This document shows positions 1-10,002 of a stretch of 64,000 nt of DNA, one piece after another. A program made the position numbers and the translations under genes. Origin of the DNA: Topomyia yanbarensis (taxonomy: Eukaryota; Arthropoda; Insecta; Diptera; Culicidae); NCBI RefSeq assembly GCF_030247195.1, contig NC_080671.1, forward strand, positions 89,799,870 through 89,863,869, given 5' to 3'. Numbering within the stretch: position 1 is the stretch's first letter; the number at the start of each line of letters is the position of its first letter. Below the pieces are notes generated by a model that did no database searches, was not told where the DNA came from, and saw only the letters and a program-made list of their open reading frames with translations.

Positions 1-2466
1 CTTTTTTTAAACGCACAGATAAAAAATTTCTTGTAAAATTATGCTAACTATGCTGCACATAAGGGGAACGCGACTAATAGTGTAAACAGCGGCTCGTGTA
101 GGTATGTGTATAACCAAATACATATACCCAGTCACCACCTTACACACTGTAGCAAACCCGCTACTACTGTAGACACATTCTATCTACTACTGTAGACAAA
201 ATCTATCCCAGCATTCGAAAGGCAAACAGAGATGAACAGCAGCAATCCTCATTGATTGATGCTAATCGTCGACAGGTTTTCAGTGGTGATCTTACGGGGC
301 TTTACTTTTGTCGGTTCTCAAGGCAAAGAGGGACAAGTCTGTCTTTGCCAGGAGACATGCTGTGGACTTGAGTGATTCGTAGTCATGTTGCCTAAGCTCG
401 ACCCCCATCAACAGAAGACAAAAGTTAAGCCCGTAAGATATTAAGCCTGTTCTAATGACCCTGCCACTTCTAGTTTTCCGATCTGTATACTTCATATCCA
501 TGCTCTCCCTTGAGTACTATGGCTCTAAATTTTCATAACTTTCCCTACCCAGTAATCTCTAGCTAATTGAACGTCGTTAAAGTGTAAATGCATTTTAATT
601 TTGAATATTTTGTGAAGCGGAAACAAAATGCGTCGACATTTTATTTCAAAAACATAAAATTATTTGAGAAATACAGCTGAAGCCGTACAATCTCCGCAGT
701 CTATGTGCGGCAGGTTTTTCCAGCCCTGTGGTGCATACGTTACTTGTCTGGCTGAAGATAATAGAAAAGAGTAACGAAATGATTGAACACACTATGTTTA
801 AAACTCCCATTGATATTAAAAAATACCAAAAGTTTTGCTGTTTCTATATGAAAACACATCGTTTAGTAATTCTCAATTTCTGTATCACAGAGAACAGGCA
901 TCCATGATCGAACAAAAATATTTAAAAAACGTGTGTAAACATTTGAATTAAAATACGCTGAACACTAGCGCCGACAAACCAACCTATCCCAACTATCCGT
1001 CAAATCCATTCCGGAACTGGTTCGAAATCCTGAATGGATTCAGTATGGAATCTTGCTCAAAGAAAACAACCGATTCCGACTCTATCGGTTGATGCATTTG
1101 AGCTGGAATTCATGCTGGAAGTCCGAACCGGTTCCGGACTAGTTTGACTGGGTAGAGGAATACCCGCTGTCAATTCCGTCGAACGCAGCCACAAAAAACA
1201 TGACGATAGTAGCGCACCTGGTTTGGATATCCCAACTACCTTCGAAACCGTTAGAGATTTTACACAAGTTGAATGCTGAAGCTGAACGTCTGTTCTCTGT
1301 GTATGTATTTTTGTCATTAGCTTATTTGTTGATATTCTGCTCATATGATCATTATTATTTGGAAATCGACTTTTCCTGTTTCAAAATCCATCGCAGGCAT
1401 AGAAACAATCCTTTTGCTGACAATTTGGCAATTTAATTGTCAACTTGACAATATAGTCCCCGAATTTTCAGTAATTCAGCAACGATTATTGAAAATTTGG
1501 TTATTGCGCAGTTAGATTGACAAATTAATAGCTTAATGTTCCGCAAAGAGAATACGTCAAATTATCGACGTTAAATTGCTGAGCTTTCAGCATCACGGAC
1601 CACTGAATATTTATCACCATATTTTAGGTTGATAGGGTTTGGAAGTGGAAGTCGTTTTCGTTGTGTACTTAATGAATATTTAGCAACGATATGTTCTGTC
1701 CACCACACATGTACATTTGATGAAAACTTACATCTACACTTTTATATTCATTGATTAAACAAGTAACACAGAGTAACGCCACTAGTCGCGACGATAAATA
1801 AAAAGTAAAATATACTCGCTTTTACTTGCGGCGACTGTTTCAGTACGGTCATGTCTACTTTTCACTCTACAAGAAAGAAACACAAACAAATATTTAATTA
1901 CCATATTTTTCATTGAATTGCCAACATATTTGAAATGAAATTTGAAAAAAATCCGCCTTCGAGCTACCTTTACTTTATTTGTAATATTTTAGTTATTTAA
2001 ACTTGACAAACAAAACCTATTAGGAACGAAAATATAGCGGTGTCCGAAAAAAAATTAGACCAAAGATATACGAGTGTTTGGATACTATTAATTTTATACT
2101 TTTAAGTAAACTTTTACAAAGGAACCTTTTTCAGCACGCAAAATGGATAATTCTTAGACAACTAAAATAACTAGATCATGGAATCGTTGAAAAACCATTA
2201 AACTGTATATTAGTTATCGAAGAATTGTTTCGAGTTCCTCTCATCAGAATCCGTCACTAACTTAGTGACAGGACCAAACTAGCGCCCGATTGACGCTAGC
2301 TCCCTAATACTTATAAAACAATTTGTGTTTCTGAGAAAAAACTTCAGTCCTGCATGTTATCCTGCAGGAAAAGGAGCTCTGATTTAAGCAAATGAGAATT
2401 AATGAACCGAAACTTGGTATGACTTAGTAAACCAATGCAATAAGTACTAGCCTATGCTATATTTTT

Positions 2467-2513
2467 CCTTAGTGGAGATAATTTAGGTAAAAACTATTTT
2501 TTCTCCACTAAGG
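2467..2513. repeat. Hairpin with perfect 12-bp stem
   Basis: CCTTAGTGGAGA at 2467-2478 is exactly complementary to TCTCCACTAAGG at 2502-2513, leaving a 23-nt loop. The stem continues imperfectly outward through TTTT/AAAA runs. It may be the terminus or core of a small fold-back element; no function can be assigned. Confidence 0.6.
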
Positions 2514-3574
2514 AGAAAATTGTTTTAAATCACATTTGCGCCTTATGGCACAAAACCGAGGTATAAAACCGACGCAACATTTCATGTGGCTTCAAATACA
2601 ATAAGCTGATGTTGCGAAAGTGACGGATGAAATAATAGCTCGAATTTTATATTCGCATTTATGAGCAGAAATGTAATATCGTGTGATATTAATAATGTTT
2701 GCGAATAATATAGCAGATTTATTTATAAATTTTGTATTTTAACAATTTTTGCAGATAAATGTTATGGTACCTTTTGAACAATACACTGATTTTGTGCCCT
2801 CTCGCATAAACCCTTATTAGCGAGACGTTAGCTTATAGTTCATGTGGGTGAACCCTTTTGATTACAGCAAATGAATATGTGCCGTTTATTTTAATTATTT
2901 TCTCGATGTTAGGATGATTTTGGACCCGAGTATAGTTTTTCATTGAGAAAAGGGCCCAGAACAGAATTATGTTTTGTTGTTTAGCGTTTATGAACCATTA
3001 ATTTTTGAGGGAAAGTGAAAGAAAACAAAACAAGTTATTTTGCTTATGAGTCTTTTCAAAAATTTAAAATTTTGTGAAGGAATATGTTTTAGAATTGACT
3101 GATTTATGGTATGTATAAAGCATTGTTAGTGTCCATTTGAAGTAAAGATTTTCCGGAATTGTTTACGTTTTGTATCCCACACTACTTTTACAATAAACGG
3201 TAAGTTACGGCGGGCAGCCTAGAATAATGTTTCAATAGCCTACTCATTGCCAGCATCTAGTTTAACCACAGATAACAAACGTTTAGGCTCGATTTGAATC
3301 GTGTGTAAATACCCGCTACTGAAATTCAGAATAAATCAGACGTCTGAAACACGTTTGGCAAACGTTTGTAGATGGCGCAGTGATCGATACAATGCAGTTA
3401 GAGTACAGCTGTCAAACACGTGTAGCAAACAGTTGCGCAGATGGCAATAGTGAAACTGATTCACTGATTCTGATACAAAAAAGTGCTCGAAAAATAGAAC
3501 TGCATCTCAGCATTGCGATCAATCTGTTTTAGTCGGTGATGTAAAATAGAACATCCCATACACAGAAAACTTGC

Positions 3575-3594
3575 ATTACCTAGCAGTAGGTAAT
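3575..3594. repeat. ATTACCTA palindrome, copy 1
   Basis: ATTACCTA and TAGGTAAT flank a 4-nt loop. The hairpin is embedded in a longer weak palindrome (CACAG at 3561, CTGTG at 3602). The same palindrome recurs at 4124-4143, so it is a dispersed short element rather than chance. Confidence 0.55.
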
Positions 3595-3603
3595 TTTAAA
3601 TCT

Positions 3604-3842
3604 GTGCATCCAAAAGAGATTATAACTACTAGAGGTCACATGTCGCTGCTAACACTGAAAATTTATCATCTCGCTCTCACATATGCTAGGCCCATTAATT
3701 TGACACCGCTTGCCCTGGGTACACACATGTCAAAGTAATGGGATACAACATGCTAGAGCGAGACCCCTTGTTTCAGTCCGTGAATACATGGAGACAGTAG
3801 CGCTTTGCTCTCTCTAGTAGTTATAATCTCTTTTGTGCATCC
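3604..3842. mobile_element. hAT-like MITE with 8-bp target duplication
   Basis: The 223-bp element (3612-3834) begins AAAAGAGATTATAACTACTA and ends with the exact reverse complement, giving a perfect 23-bp terminal inverted repeat. It is flanked directly by GTGCATCC at 3604-3611 and 3835-3842, an 8-bp target-site duplication. The inside is also partly self-complementary (for example CTCGCTCTCACATATGCTAG against CTAGAGCGAG). It has no coding capacity. An 8-bp duplication points to the hAT superfamily; the family name is unknown. Confidence 0.9.
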
Positions 3843-4123
3843 CTAATAAACATCTTATGATCCAAGAGCCTAACGACCTGTTCAGGGTATCATCCAAACA
3901 ATATGTGGAATCGTTGGACTATATGGGTTAAAGTTCGGGTTTAATTTTTTTTATTAGGGATCCCACTTCCTCCAACGAAAAATGAAAGAGAGGGAGTCCA
4001 AATTTACCCAAAAATAATGAGATATTCCCCAAAGCCGACTAAACTTCATCCCATTAATTTCGAGTAAAAAAATCAGTCCCTCTCCCTCCTTTTCCAGCAG
4101 TGAAATAAGGACAGCAAATTAAA

Positions 4124-4143
4124 ATTACCTACTGGTAGGTAAT
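4124..4143. repeat. ATTACCTA palindrome, copy 2
   Basis: ATTACCTACTGGTAGGTAAT is a near-perfect 20-nt palindrome followed by TTTTAAGTGTGTAG. A similar TTAAGTGTGTAG end occurs near 44727, so this may be the edge of a common small transposon family. It lies about 400 bp upstream of the Rab3GAP1 start codon. Confidence 0.5.
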
Positions 4144-4528
4144 GGATTTTAAGTGTGTAGATAGAATACATCAGCGTCGCGAACAGTTTACGGTTGGCTA
4201 CCCTATACCTCTCTAAACGATGTCATCGAAAATTTACAAGACTGTTCACTATAAATCCTATTCGATTTTCCGGTGTGTGGTGTAACTGTCCGAACGCCCT
4301 CACTAACACAGACACTTTATTGGGATTTTTACCAGTCACATGTTTTGCGTCATATTTGTTTTTTTATCCCTTTATGTGCCTATGTTCTACACAAAAACAG
4401 TATTCAGTTGCTGATAGCGCAAGTCGTTCTGAAAACTCGTCGGGTTTCGGTTTCTTAAAGCGTCAAATCACGTTTGTTGTGTTTTGTCAAATTGTGCCGT
4501 GTTTATTATACCATTAATTTTGGCTACA
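4144..4528 (+). promoter_or_regulatory. Presumed promoter/5' UTR of Rab3GAP1
   Basis: This stretch immediately precedes the Rab3GAP1 start codon and must hold at least its 5' UTR if the exon is the first. The Rab3GAP1 frame stays open upstream through non-ATG codons to at least 4442, but the protein family begins at the ATG at 4529. No convincing TATA box or splice acceptor was seen, so the transcription start is not placed. Confidence 0.35.
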
Positions 4529-6009
4529 ATGCTCAACGAGGAAGTGGATGATACGGAATTCTTCCAGCAGGATTTCACAACTGCCTCAGAGTGGGAAATT
4601 TTCAACGCCCGCTTGGAGGAAATCTTTCACGAATGGAAACTTTCTTACGGGCTGGCGGAGAACCGAGGCCATCTGGAGCGTAACCAGCTATCGCTTTGCG
4701 ATTGGACCATCGCCAAGGAGCAGCTAAAATTTGCTGATGTGCAGCTGGACGTCGTTCGTTACAAGGCAAACGTTCCGGAAGGCGAATTGCGAACCGGAAG
4801 CGATGGGGAAGCAGCCGAATGTCAAGCGTTTGTTGATTTGATGGCGAACGAGAATGATTATTGTATCGTTGATCAGAAGGTTGATGGACAGTTGCACTCG
4901 TTAGCTCAGTGGTACGGATTGAGAGAGTTTGTCGTTGTCGTGCCGGTCAAGGGTTCTATCACCAACGAAAGCCAGATAAGAATTTTGATGAGTTCGATTC
5001 ATATTGCTGTTGCGGAGAGTAACTGCGATGTTCCAGTATTTGTTCAGGCCTTGGACAAAGTTCAGAATGTTTTCCTTGGAGTTTGTGAGTCCGGTTCAAT
5101 CAGACTTTCGTTTGATATTGTTCATTTGAATATTATCCCGCCGACGTGTAAGTATTTGTCGGGTCTGCTGGATGTATTTAAAGGAAAGGTAGTGGTTCCT
5201 TACATGGATCCGGTTGCAGTATCCGTACGCTTTACTTATTCACTGACGAAATTTTTGAACTCATCGTACGTTGTCTCTAAAATGATTCCCTTTTCGGAAA
5301 ATAACGGTAATGAGGAAACAGTTGCCGGTTCCAATATATCGCTGCCGTTTGGAGTTGCAATAGACCCTGTTTCGGAATTGGTTCTTCATTGTACGTGGCC
5401 TCATGTGGCGGATAACGTAGTAATCGATTCTCAAACCTATTCGGATTTTGATCCTCTCACGGCACCGAACTGGAGCATTCGAGCTCGTTTCGAAGATACT
5501 CCGGTTTGCTATATGGCGGAATGTATCCAGGAATTTCTGCAGATATCGGATTCCAGACGTGCCATAACGGAGTACTTTCCGGAACTGGCCTACGGAGTAA
5601 GTCAGAACATTGAAGGTCCCAAAGCTTTGGAGCGTCTAACGGAATCGAAGATTCCAACTTTTTCCTCCGTTATTCCTGGAATTTCTTCCGCTGGAACCGC
5701 AACCGGTAGAAAGAATGCCAAACTTGAAGGCCCCCTCAACGACGAATTGCTGAAGGATATGCTCTACTATATGTTCCCGGATGCACAGCAGAATGCATTG
5801 CACGAGTACAACATTCCGCAACTGGGTCAGAGTGAGTTCGATCCGTTAAAGATCAAGTCGGCTCATCCCGATTCGCTGGTGCATCGGCTGACAATCCTGC
5901 TGGCTGTGTGCAATTCTTACTTTGGTGGAAAACGAGCTGTGGCGCAACTGTGGGCCGAGTTTGCCCAGGAGATGCGGTATCGAGTGGAGCGCTGCATTCA
6001 GATTCCAGG
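4529..6009 (+). CDS. Rab3GAP1: Rab3 GTPase-activating protein catalytic subunit, first coding exon
   Basis: Rab3GAP1 pairs with Rab3GAP2 to act on Rab3 and Rab18 in secretory vesicle and ER traffic. The exon encodes 493 complete codons plus two bases. The start is the ATG at 4529 (context ACAATGC), giving MLNEEVDDTEFFQQDF followed by TTASEWEIFNARLEEI, which matches the conserved family N-terminus. The frame is uninterrupted and has coding-type codon use. It ends at CCAG G|GTGAGT, a strong donor, in phase 2. The known catalytic region with its arginine finger lies in the C-terminal half of the family, so this exon carries only the N-terminal part. Exons for the rest were not recognised in the window. 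The following intron sequence is occupied by dead retrotransposons. Family assignment is firm; that this gene copy is intact is an inference. Confidence 0.88.
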
Positions 6010-6189
6010 GTGAGTAGATTTTGCTTTTGTACGAAATTTAAAATGCCGTTCGCTGCCTAATATGCAATATTCCAAAACAGGTATTTGAGAAAAATCGATT
6101 GTTGATAAAAAGTACATCGTAAAAAAGTACATCGAAAAAACATGACAATTAAAACTTTTTTTCTAAGATTACGAAGAATCTCTTACCAG
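6010..6189 (+). other. Start of Rab3GAP1 intron
   Basis: The intron opens with GTGAGTAGATTT. A possible acceptor-like string TTCCAAAACAG at about 6071-6081 is followed by sequence that does not resemble Rab3GAP1, so no second exon is called. Non-LTR sequence begins shortly after. Confidence 0.5.
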
Positions 6190-6985
6190 ATTGTGCAGGT
6201 GTACGCAATAGTTTTCCAAAGGTTTGAAATATCGATGATCTTCAAGCTGAGGAAAGATCCTTCCGTCAAGAGCTTGACCAACCTCGAGCTCGTTGTTAAT
6301 TCCTTGGGCAGCGAAGTGAACGTGAGAGCCCTGTCGCAGTAAGCCATAGTCGAGAGCAAGGGTCTGGACGAGATAACGACCGTAGAAGAACTTAGGGATG
6401 CACTGATCGAACAGTGCAAGCTATCCGTACCGGTGACTATCCGGATTTGGAAATCGCATGAAGGGACTCAAACGACGGCGATTCGACTACTGGTGATCGT
6501 TGCCAACAAGCTGGTAAAGACCGGCAAGATAAAAGTCGAATGGTCGGTGTGCTCGTTGAGAATCGCTCCACAAGTTACCAAGCAGATGGAGCGCTGCTTC
6601 AGGTGCTTGGACCTCGGACATCAGGCGAGGAACTGTAAGGGGTATGTTGCTGGAGACTGCATGAAGCAACCAAGGTGCATGATCTTTAAACTTGAAGACG
6701 GAAACGACCACATGATGGGAGGCTTCTTATGCCCAGAGTACAAAAAGGCAATGACAGGCCATGATAGAGATAACCCAGCTTAATCTCAATCAATGCGCGA
6801 TTGCATAGCCACTGTTGTGGCAGTCGACAACAGAAACGAAGTGCAATGTTGCAATTATCGCAGAGCCGTATCATAGTCCTCCCGATAATGGTACCTAGAT
6901 GGTGGATAGTGCAGGGATGGCTTCAATCCAAGTGATGGACGGTTCCCATATCCAAAAGATAGCACACACGAAGGCGCTGTCGGCT
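6190..6985 (+). pseudogene. R1-like non-LTR element fragment: gag end plus start of endonuclease
   Basis: The longest intact piece (6433-6783) encodes a gag C-terminus with one good zinc knuckle, CFRCLDLGHQARNC (CX2CX4HX4C), followed by a shrunken second knuckle and EDGNDHMMGGFLCPEYKKA. Upstream, 6235-6430 is the same gag in another frame with an in-frame TAA. After 6760 comes the start of ORF2 (MIEITQLNLNQC-like), the first residues of an APE endonuclease, with stops. The segment aligns throughout with 9440-10220 of the neighbouring copy, so both belong to one family. It stops at about 6985 where the leader repeats of the second copy begin. It is dead by frameshifts, stops and truncation at both ends. 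Confidence 0.75.
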
Positions 6986-7019
6986 AGAAAGCCGCTGTGA
7001 AACTCTTCGTCGGTGTAGA

Positions 7020-7650
7020 CTAGGTCCACCGTCGGGGATCAGTTGAGTAGTACGCGACGTAGCACCGGGTTCGCGTCATCGGTACGTCAGGCTACACCTG
7101 AATCGGCTGACCGACCTCGACACCCTACCGAGTAGCTCGTGAGCAGGCAAAATCCACCGCCGGGGATTAGAGCGAGTTGACCGCGTCGAATAGCTAGAAG
7201 TGGGTCGTTGAAGCTCAACCCGGAATCGTTGGACAGATCTCAGCATCTACTGACTTGCCCGCTTAGTAGGCTAGGCCCATCGCCGGGGACTAGATCGAGT
7301 AGATCGGGATGAGGCGGGGAGGTAAATGTAGATTCAGCACCGCGTACAAACCTACAGAATCGTGACGGAAGCGAAGCACCGGTACCGAGAGAAATTCCGT
7401 TGCCGGGGAGCTCTCAGCTGGAGTAGGGTAGTTCACCGCCGGATAATATCCTAGTAGATCTTGATAAAGCTGGGAGCTAAATGGCTCAAGTAAGTGGGTA
7501 TCGGTGTCAGTAGAAATTACTCCGTCGGGGAACTATCTGTCGGAGTAGGGTGGGTTCACCATCGGGGACTATCCGAGTACATCGTGAAAAGGCCGGGAGC
7601 TGAATAACTAACAGGAATTGGAGCTAAGTGGTTCACGAAATCAGCATCTG
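7020..7650 (+). repeat. ~122-bp tandem repeats in R1-like element leader
   Basis: A core resembling CACCGYCGGGGAYTAG recurs near 7027, 7154, 7276, 7397 (with a second half-core at 7432), 7519 and 7555, at a spacing of 120-127 bp. Later units also share GAGTAGGGT and GTTCACC. The array lies just upstream of the gag reading frame that starts at 8601, so it is probably the 5' untranslated region of the element, where repeats can serve as internal promoters. The units are diverged, so exact borders are uncertain. Confidence 0.65.
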
Positions 7651-8600
7651 AACGGCTCACGGAGACGAGAACAAAATGGTGACGTAATAGATGGAGACAA
7701 GAAGCAAGCGAAGAGTCGAAATCAAAGCTCGGCGCCATTTCATGAACCAAGCGAGGCTCCGAGATAGAGCCGAAGAAAGAGGTGCAAAGAAAGCACAACG
7801 AGCCCCCAAAAAGTAATACCTTGATGTATTTCCGTGGAGAAGAAGGGCGAAAAAAGAGTAAGGAGTGCTCTCAGTGGTTAAGAATGAGCGTGAGTCATGA
7901 GTCCCACTCAGTGCTAATACGCTACAGGTCAGGCTTTTGAACCTTTTTAAACTTTACCATACAAACAAACACAGAGGGCGGCAGGGACAGAAGTACAGCG
8001 GCTTAAGGACACCCTCTACCCATTCCAGACCTACTGCGAGTTGGAGAGTCTGGCTAGGATATGATAGGGGTTGGACTAGGCTCTGCTAAACCCCTAAAAA
8101 AGCTATAACTCCGAACGCAGCTCCGACGAAGCGAGTCTGTGCCGCTTCTGCTAAGTTCCTAAGATTCCAGTAATCTAAGATCTTAGCAATAAAAGCACCT
8201 TAGTCCAACCGGAGTTCCAACCGGCACATCAGGATCGACGCCAGATCATGGCATACTGGACGACATCCTGATCATGGCATACTGGTCATGGCGAACGTCA
8301 ATGGACAGGACATAGATCACAAATTGGACAGCGACTTTGGGCTGACAGGCATGCTGTTCTACTCCCTGAGTAAGGAAGGATGACACCGACATGAAATGGT
8401 GCGTGGGCTAACAGTACGGCTGCCTCCGTTCCGAAAAACCCTTGGACCTGCCGGGTACGCTCAAAACTCGTCACAATTTATTTGTTGGTGCTAGGTTCGG
8501 ATGGACCATTCCCGATTTTATGCCGATCTGTCTCTGAACGCTGCTCCCCATGAATGATAGTGTCAACCCTAGCATGACCTACCTGCTTGCATAGACAACC
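7651..8600 (+). other. Remainder of R1-like element 5' leader
   Basis: No open frame with recognisable protein content occurs. The sequence is GC-richer than the surrounding intron and continuous in composition with the repeat array and the gag region. It is therefore treated as the untranslated leader of the second R1-like copy. Repeated CATACTGG and GATCATGGCATACTGG strings near 8247-8285 show local duplication. Confidence 0.45.
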
Positions 8601-10002
8601 ATGGAATCACAAGAGACGACTAGGAACAACGGCCCGGAGTTGGGATCCAATAAAATGGCGAACAAACAAGAAACTCATACGTATGGAGCAGGTGCGGCGA
8701 ATCCATTCGCCAGGGGTGGTTTGGTAAGGTCACCACCACCACCAGTTGCAGCTGAAGTTATTCAGCGAGAGCAGGAGGAGGGAAAGCAGCAGCAACACCA
8801 GCCAGAGCAGAGCGGGATTTTTTACACCCCACAGAAGCCAAAAGAAGTGGCAGCGAAGTACTTGGTAGAAGTAGCGGTAGCGAAGTTTGTGGACGCAAGA
8901 AACAATGTCCATAAGGACATTAAGGAGATAGTTCTCAGAATCCGAAAGGCGTTAGTGTCTGCCGTGAAGGAGTGTGCCACGGCAACACGGAGGGCTGATG
9001 TAGCTGAGTGAACATTGAGGTCGGCAATGGCTACTATCTTCCTAGCCCTCCGAAGCAGGGGAAGGAGAAGCAGATTGGAGTGGAGAACACGCCAGTCTCC
9101 GTGACTCCAAAGATGACAAAAACCTTGCCAGGACACGGAAGACCAAGTGGTAGATGCTCGAGGACGCTGTTGTTGCCGAAGTAGGGAACCCAACAAGGAG
9201 AAAGCTGGAGTACCGTTGTTGGTCGCAAGAAGAATCACGGGAAACAGCAAAAGTATAAGGAAGGGCGAACAGTGGAGCAGATGAGAAAAGAAAAACCTTT
9301 GGTTCGTCAGAAGGTGTCAAAGGGAGAAGCCGTGCTTGTCAATGACGCGACGGCGTATGCAGCGCTGCTCAAGTAGGTTAGGGAGGATCCGGAACTGAAG
9401 GATTTGGAGAAAAACGTAGTAAGAATCAGGCGAGAGGCTCTTCGAGTTGAAGAAGGAACCCACGATGAGCAGCTCGACCTTGCAGGGGACTATTACCAAA
9501 TCAATTGGTGAAAAGGCAGAAGTTAAAGCCTTAAACCCAGAGATGGGGATTGTGTGCAAGAACCTTGATGAGATCACGACGGAAGACGAGTTGAGAGGTG
9601 CGCTGAAGCAGCAGTGCAACTTTGGCGAGGTGCACCTGACGATCCGGTTGAAACAGGAATATGGAGAAGCTCAGACAGCGATGATTTGTTTATCGGTAAG
9701 CGCTGCTGACGAGGCGCTGGGGTTAGACAAAGTTACGGTTGGTTGGTCGAGATGCCCCCCCGAATGAAGAAACAAACGTAGAAATGCTTCAAGTGTTCGG
9801 GCTTTGCAGATTCGGCAGGGGCTTGTAAAGGCCCTGATAGATCCAGGATATACTGGAAATGCGGGAAGACGGGCCATCTTGCGAGAGACTGCACGCAGAA
9901 GCCGAATTGCGTGCTTAACACTTCAGTGGACGGAAACGACCATCAGACGGGTGGGTTTGAGTGCCCTGCCTACAAGAGGGAGACTGCAGGCCAACGGTAA
10001 TG
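8601..10002 (+). pseudogene. R1-like element ORF1 (gag) relic
   Basis: The ATG at 8601 opens 136 codons of hydrophilic, Gln-rich gag N-terminus (PPPPVAAEV, EEGKQQQHQPEQ) ending at a premature stop at 9009-9011. The gag then continues in other frames, including 9447-9767 (LQGTITKSIGEKAEVKALNP ... TVGWSRCP). The nucleic-acid-binding tail at 9777-10000 has two damaged zinc knuckles. In the first, CFKCSGFADSAGAC has Asp where His is expected. In the second, YWKCGKTGHLARDC has Tyr replacing the first Cys. The conserved DGNDHQTGGFECPAYK tail follows. At least three frameshifts make it non-functional. Confidence 0.75.

Larger units (their letters stand above)
1..3603. other. Gene-free AT-rich flank
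   Basis: No coding region with codon structure or a recognisable domain was found on either strand; the short open frames here look random. The block at about 980-1200 is CpG-richer than its surroundings (paired TTCCGGAAC/GGTTCCGGAC motifs) and is probably an old dispersed repeat. Three small hairpins lie at 2253-2269, 2279-2299 and 2348-2369, and a larger one at 2467-2513. Confidence 0.6.

Noticed and set aside
4194..4517. 107-codon open frame upstream of Rab3GAP1
   Set aside because: No recognisable domain, different frame from Rab3GAP1 and overlaps its probable 5' UTR; treated as chance.
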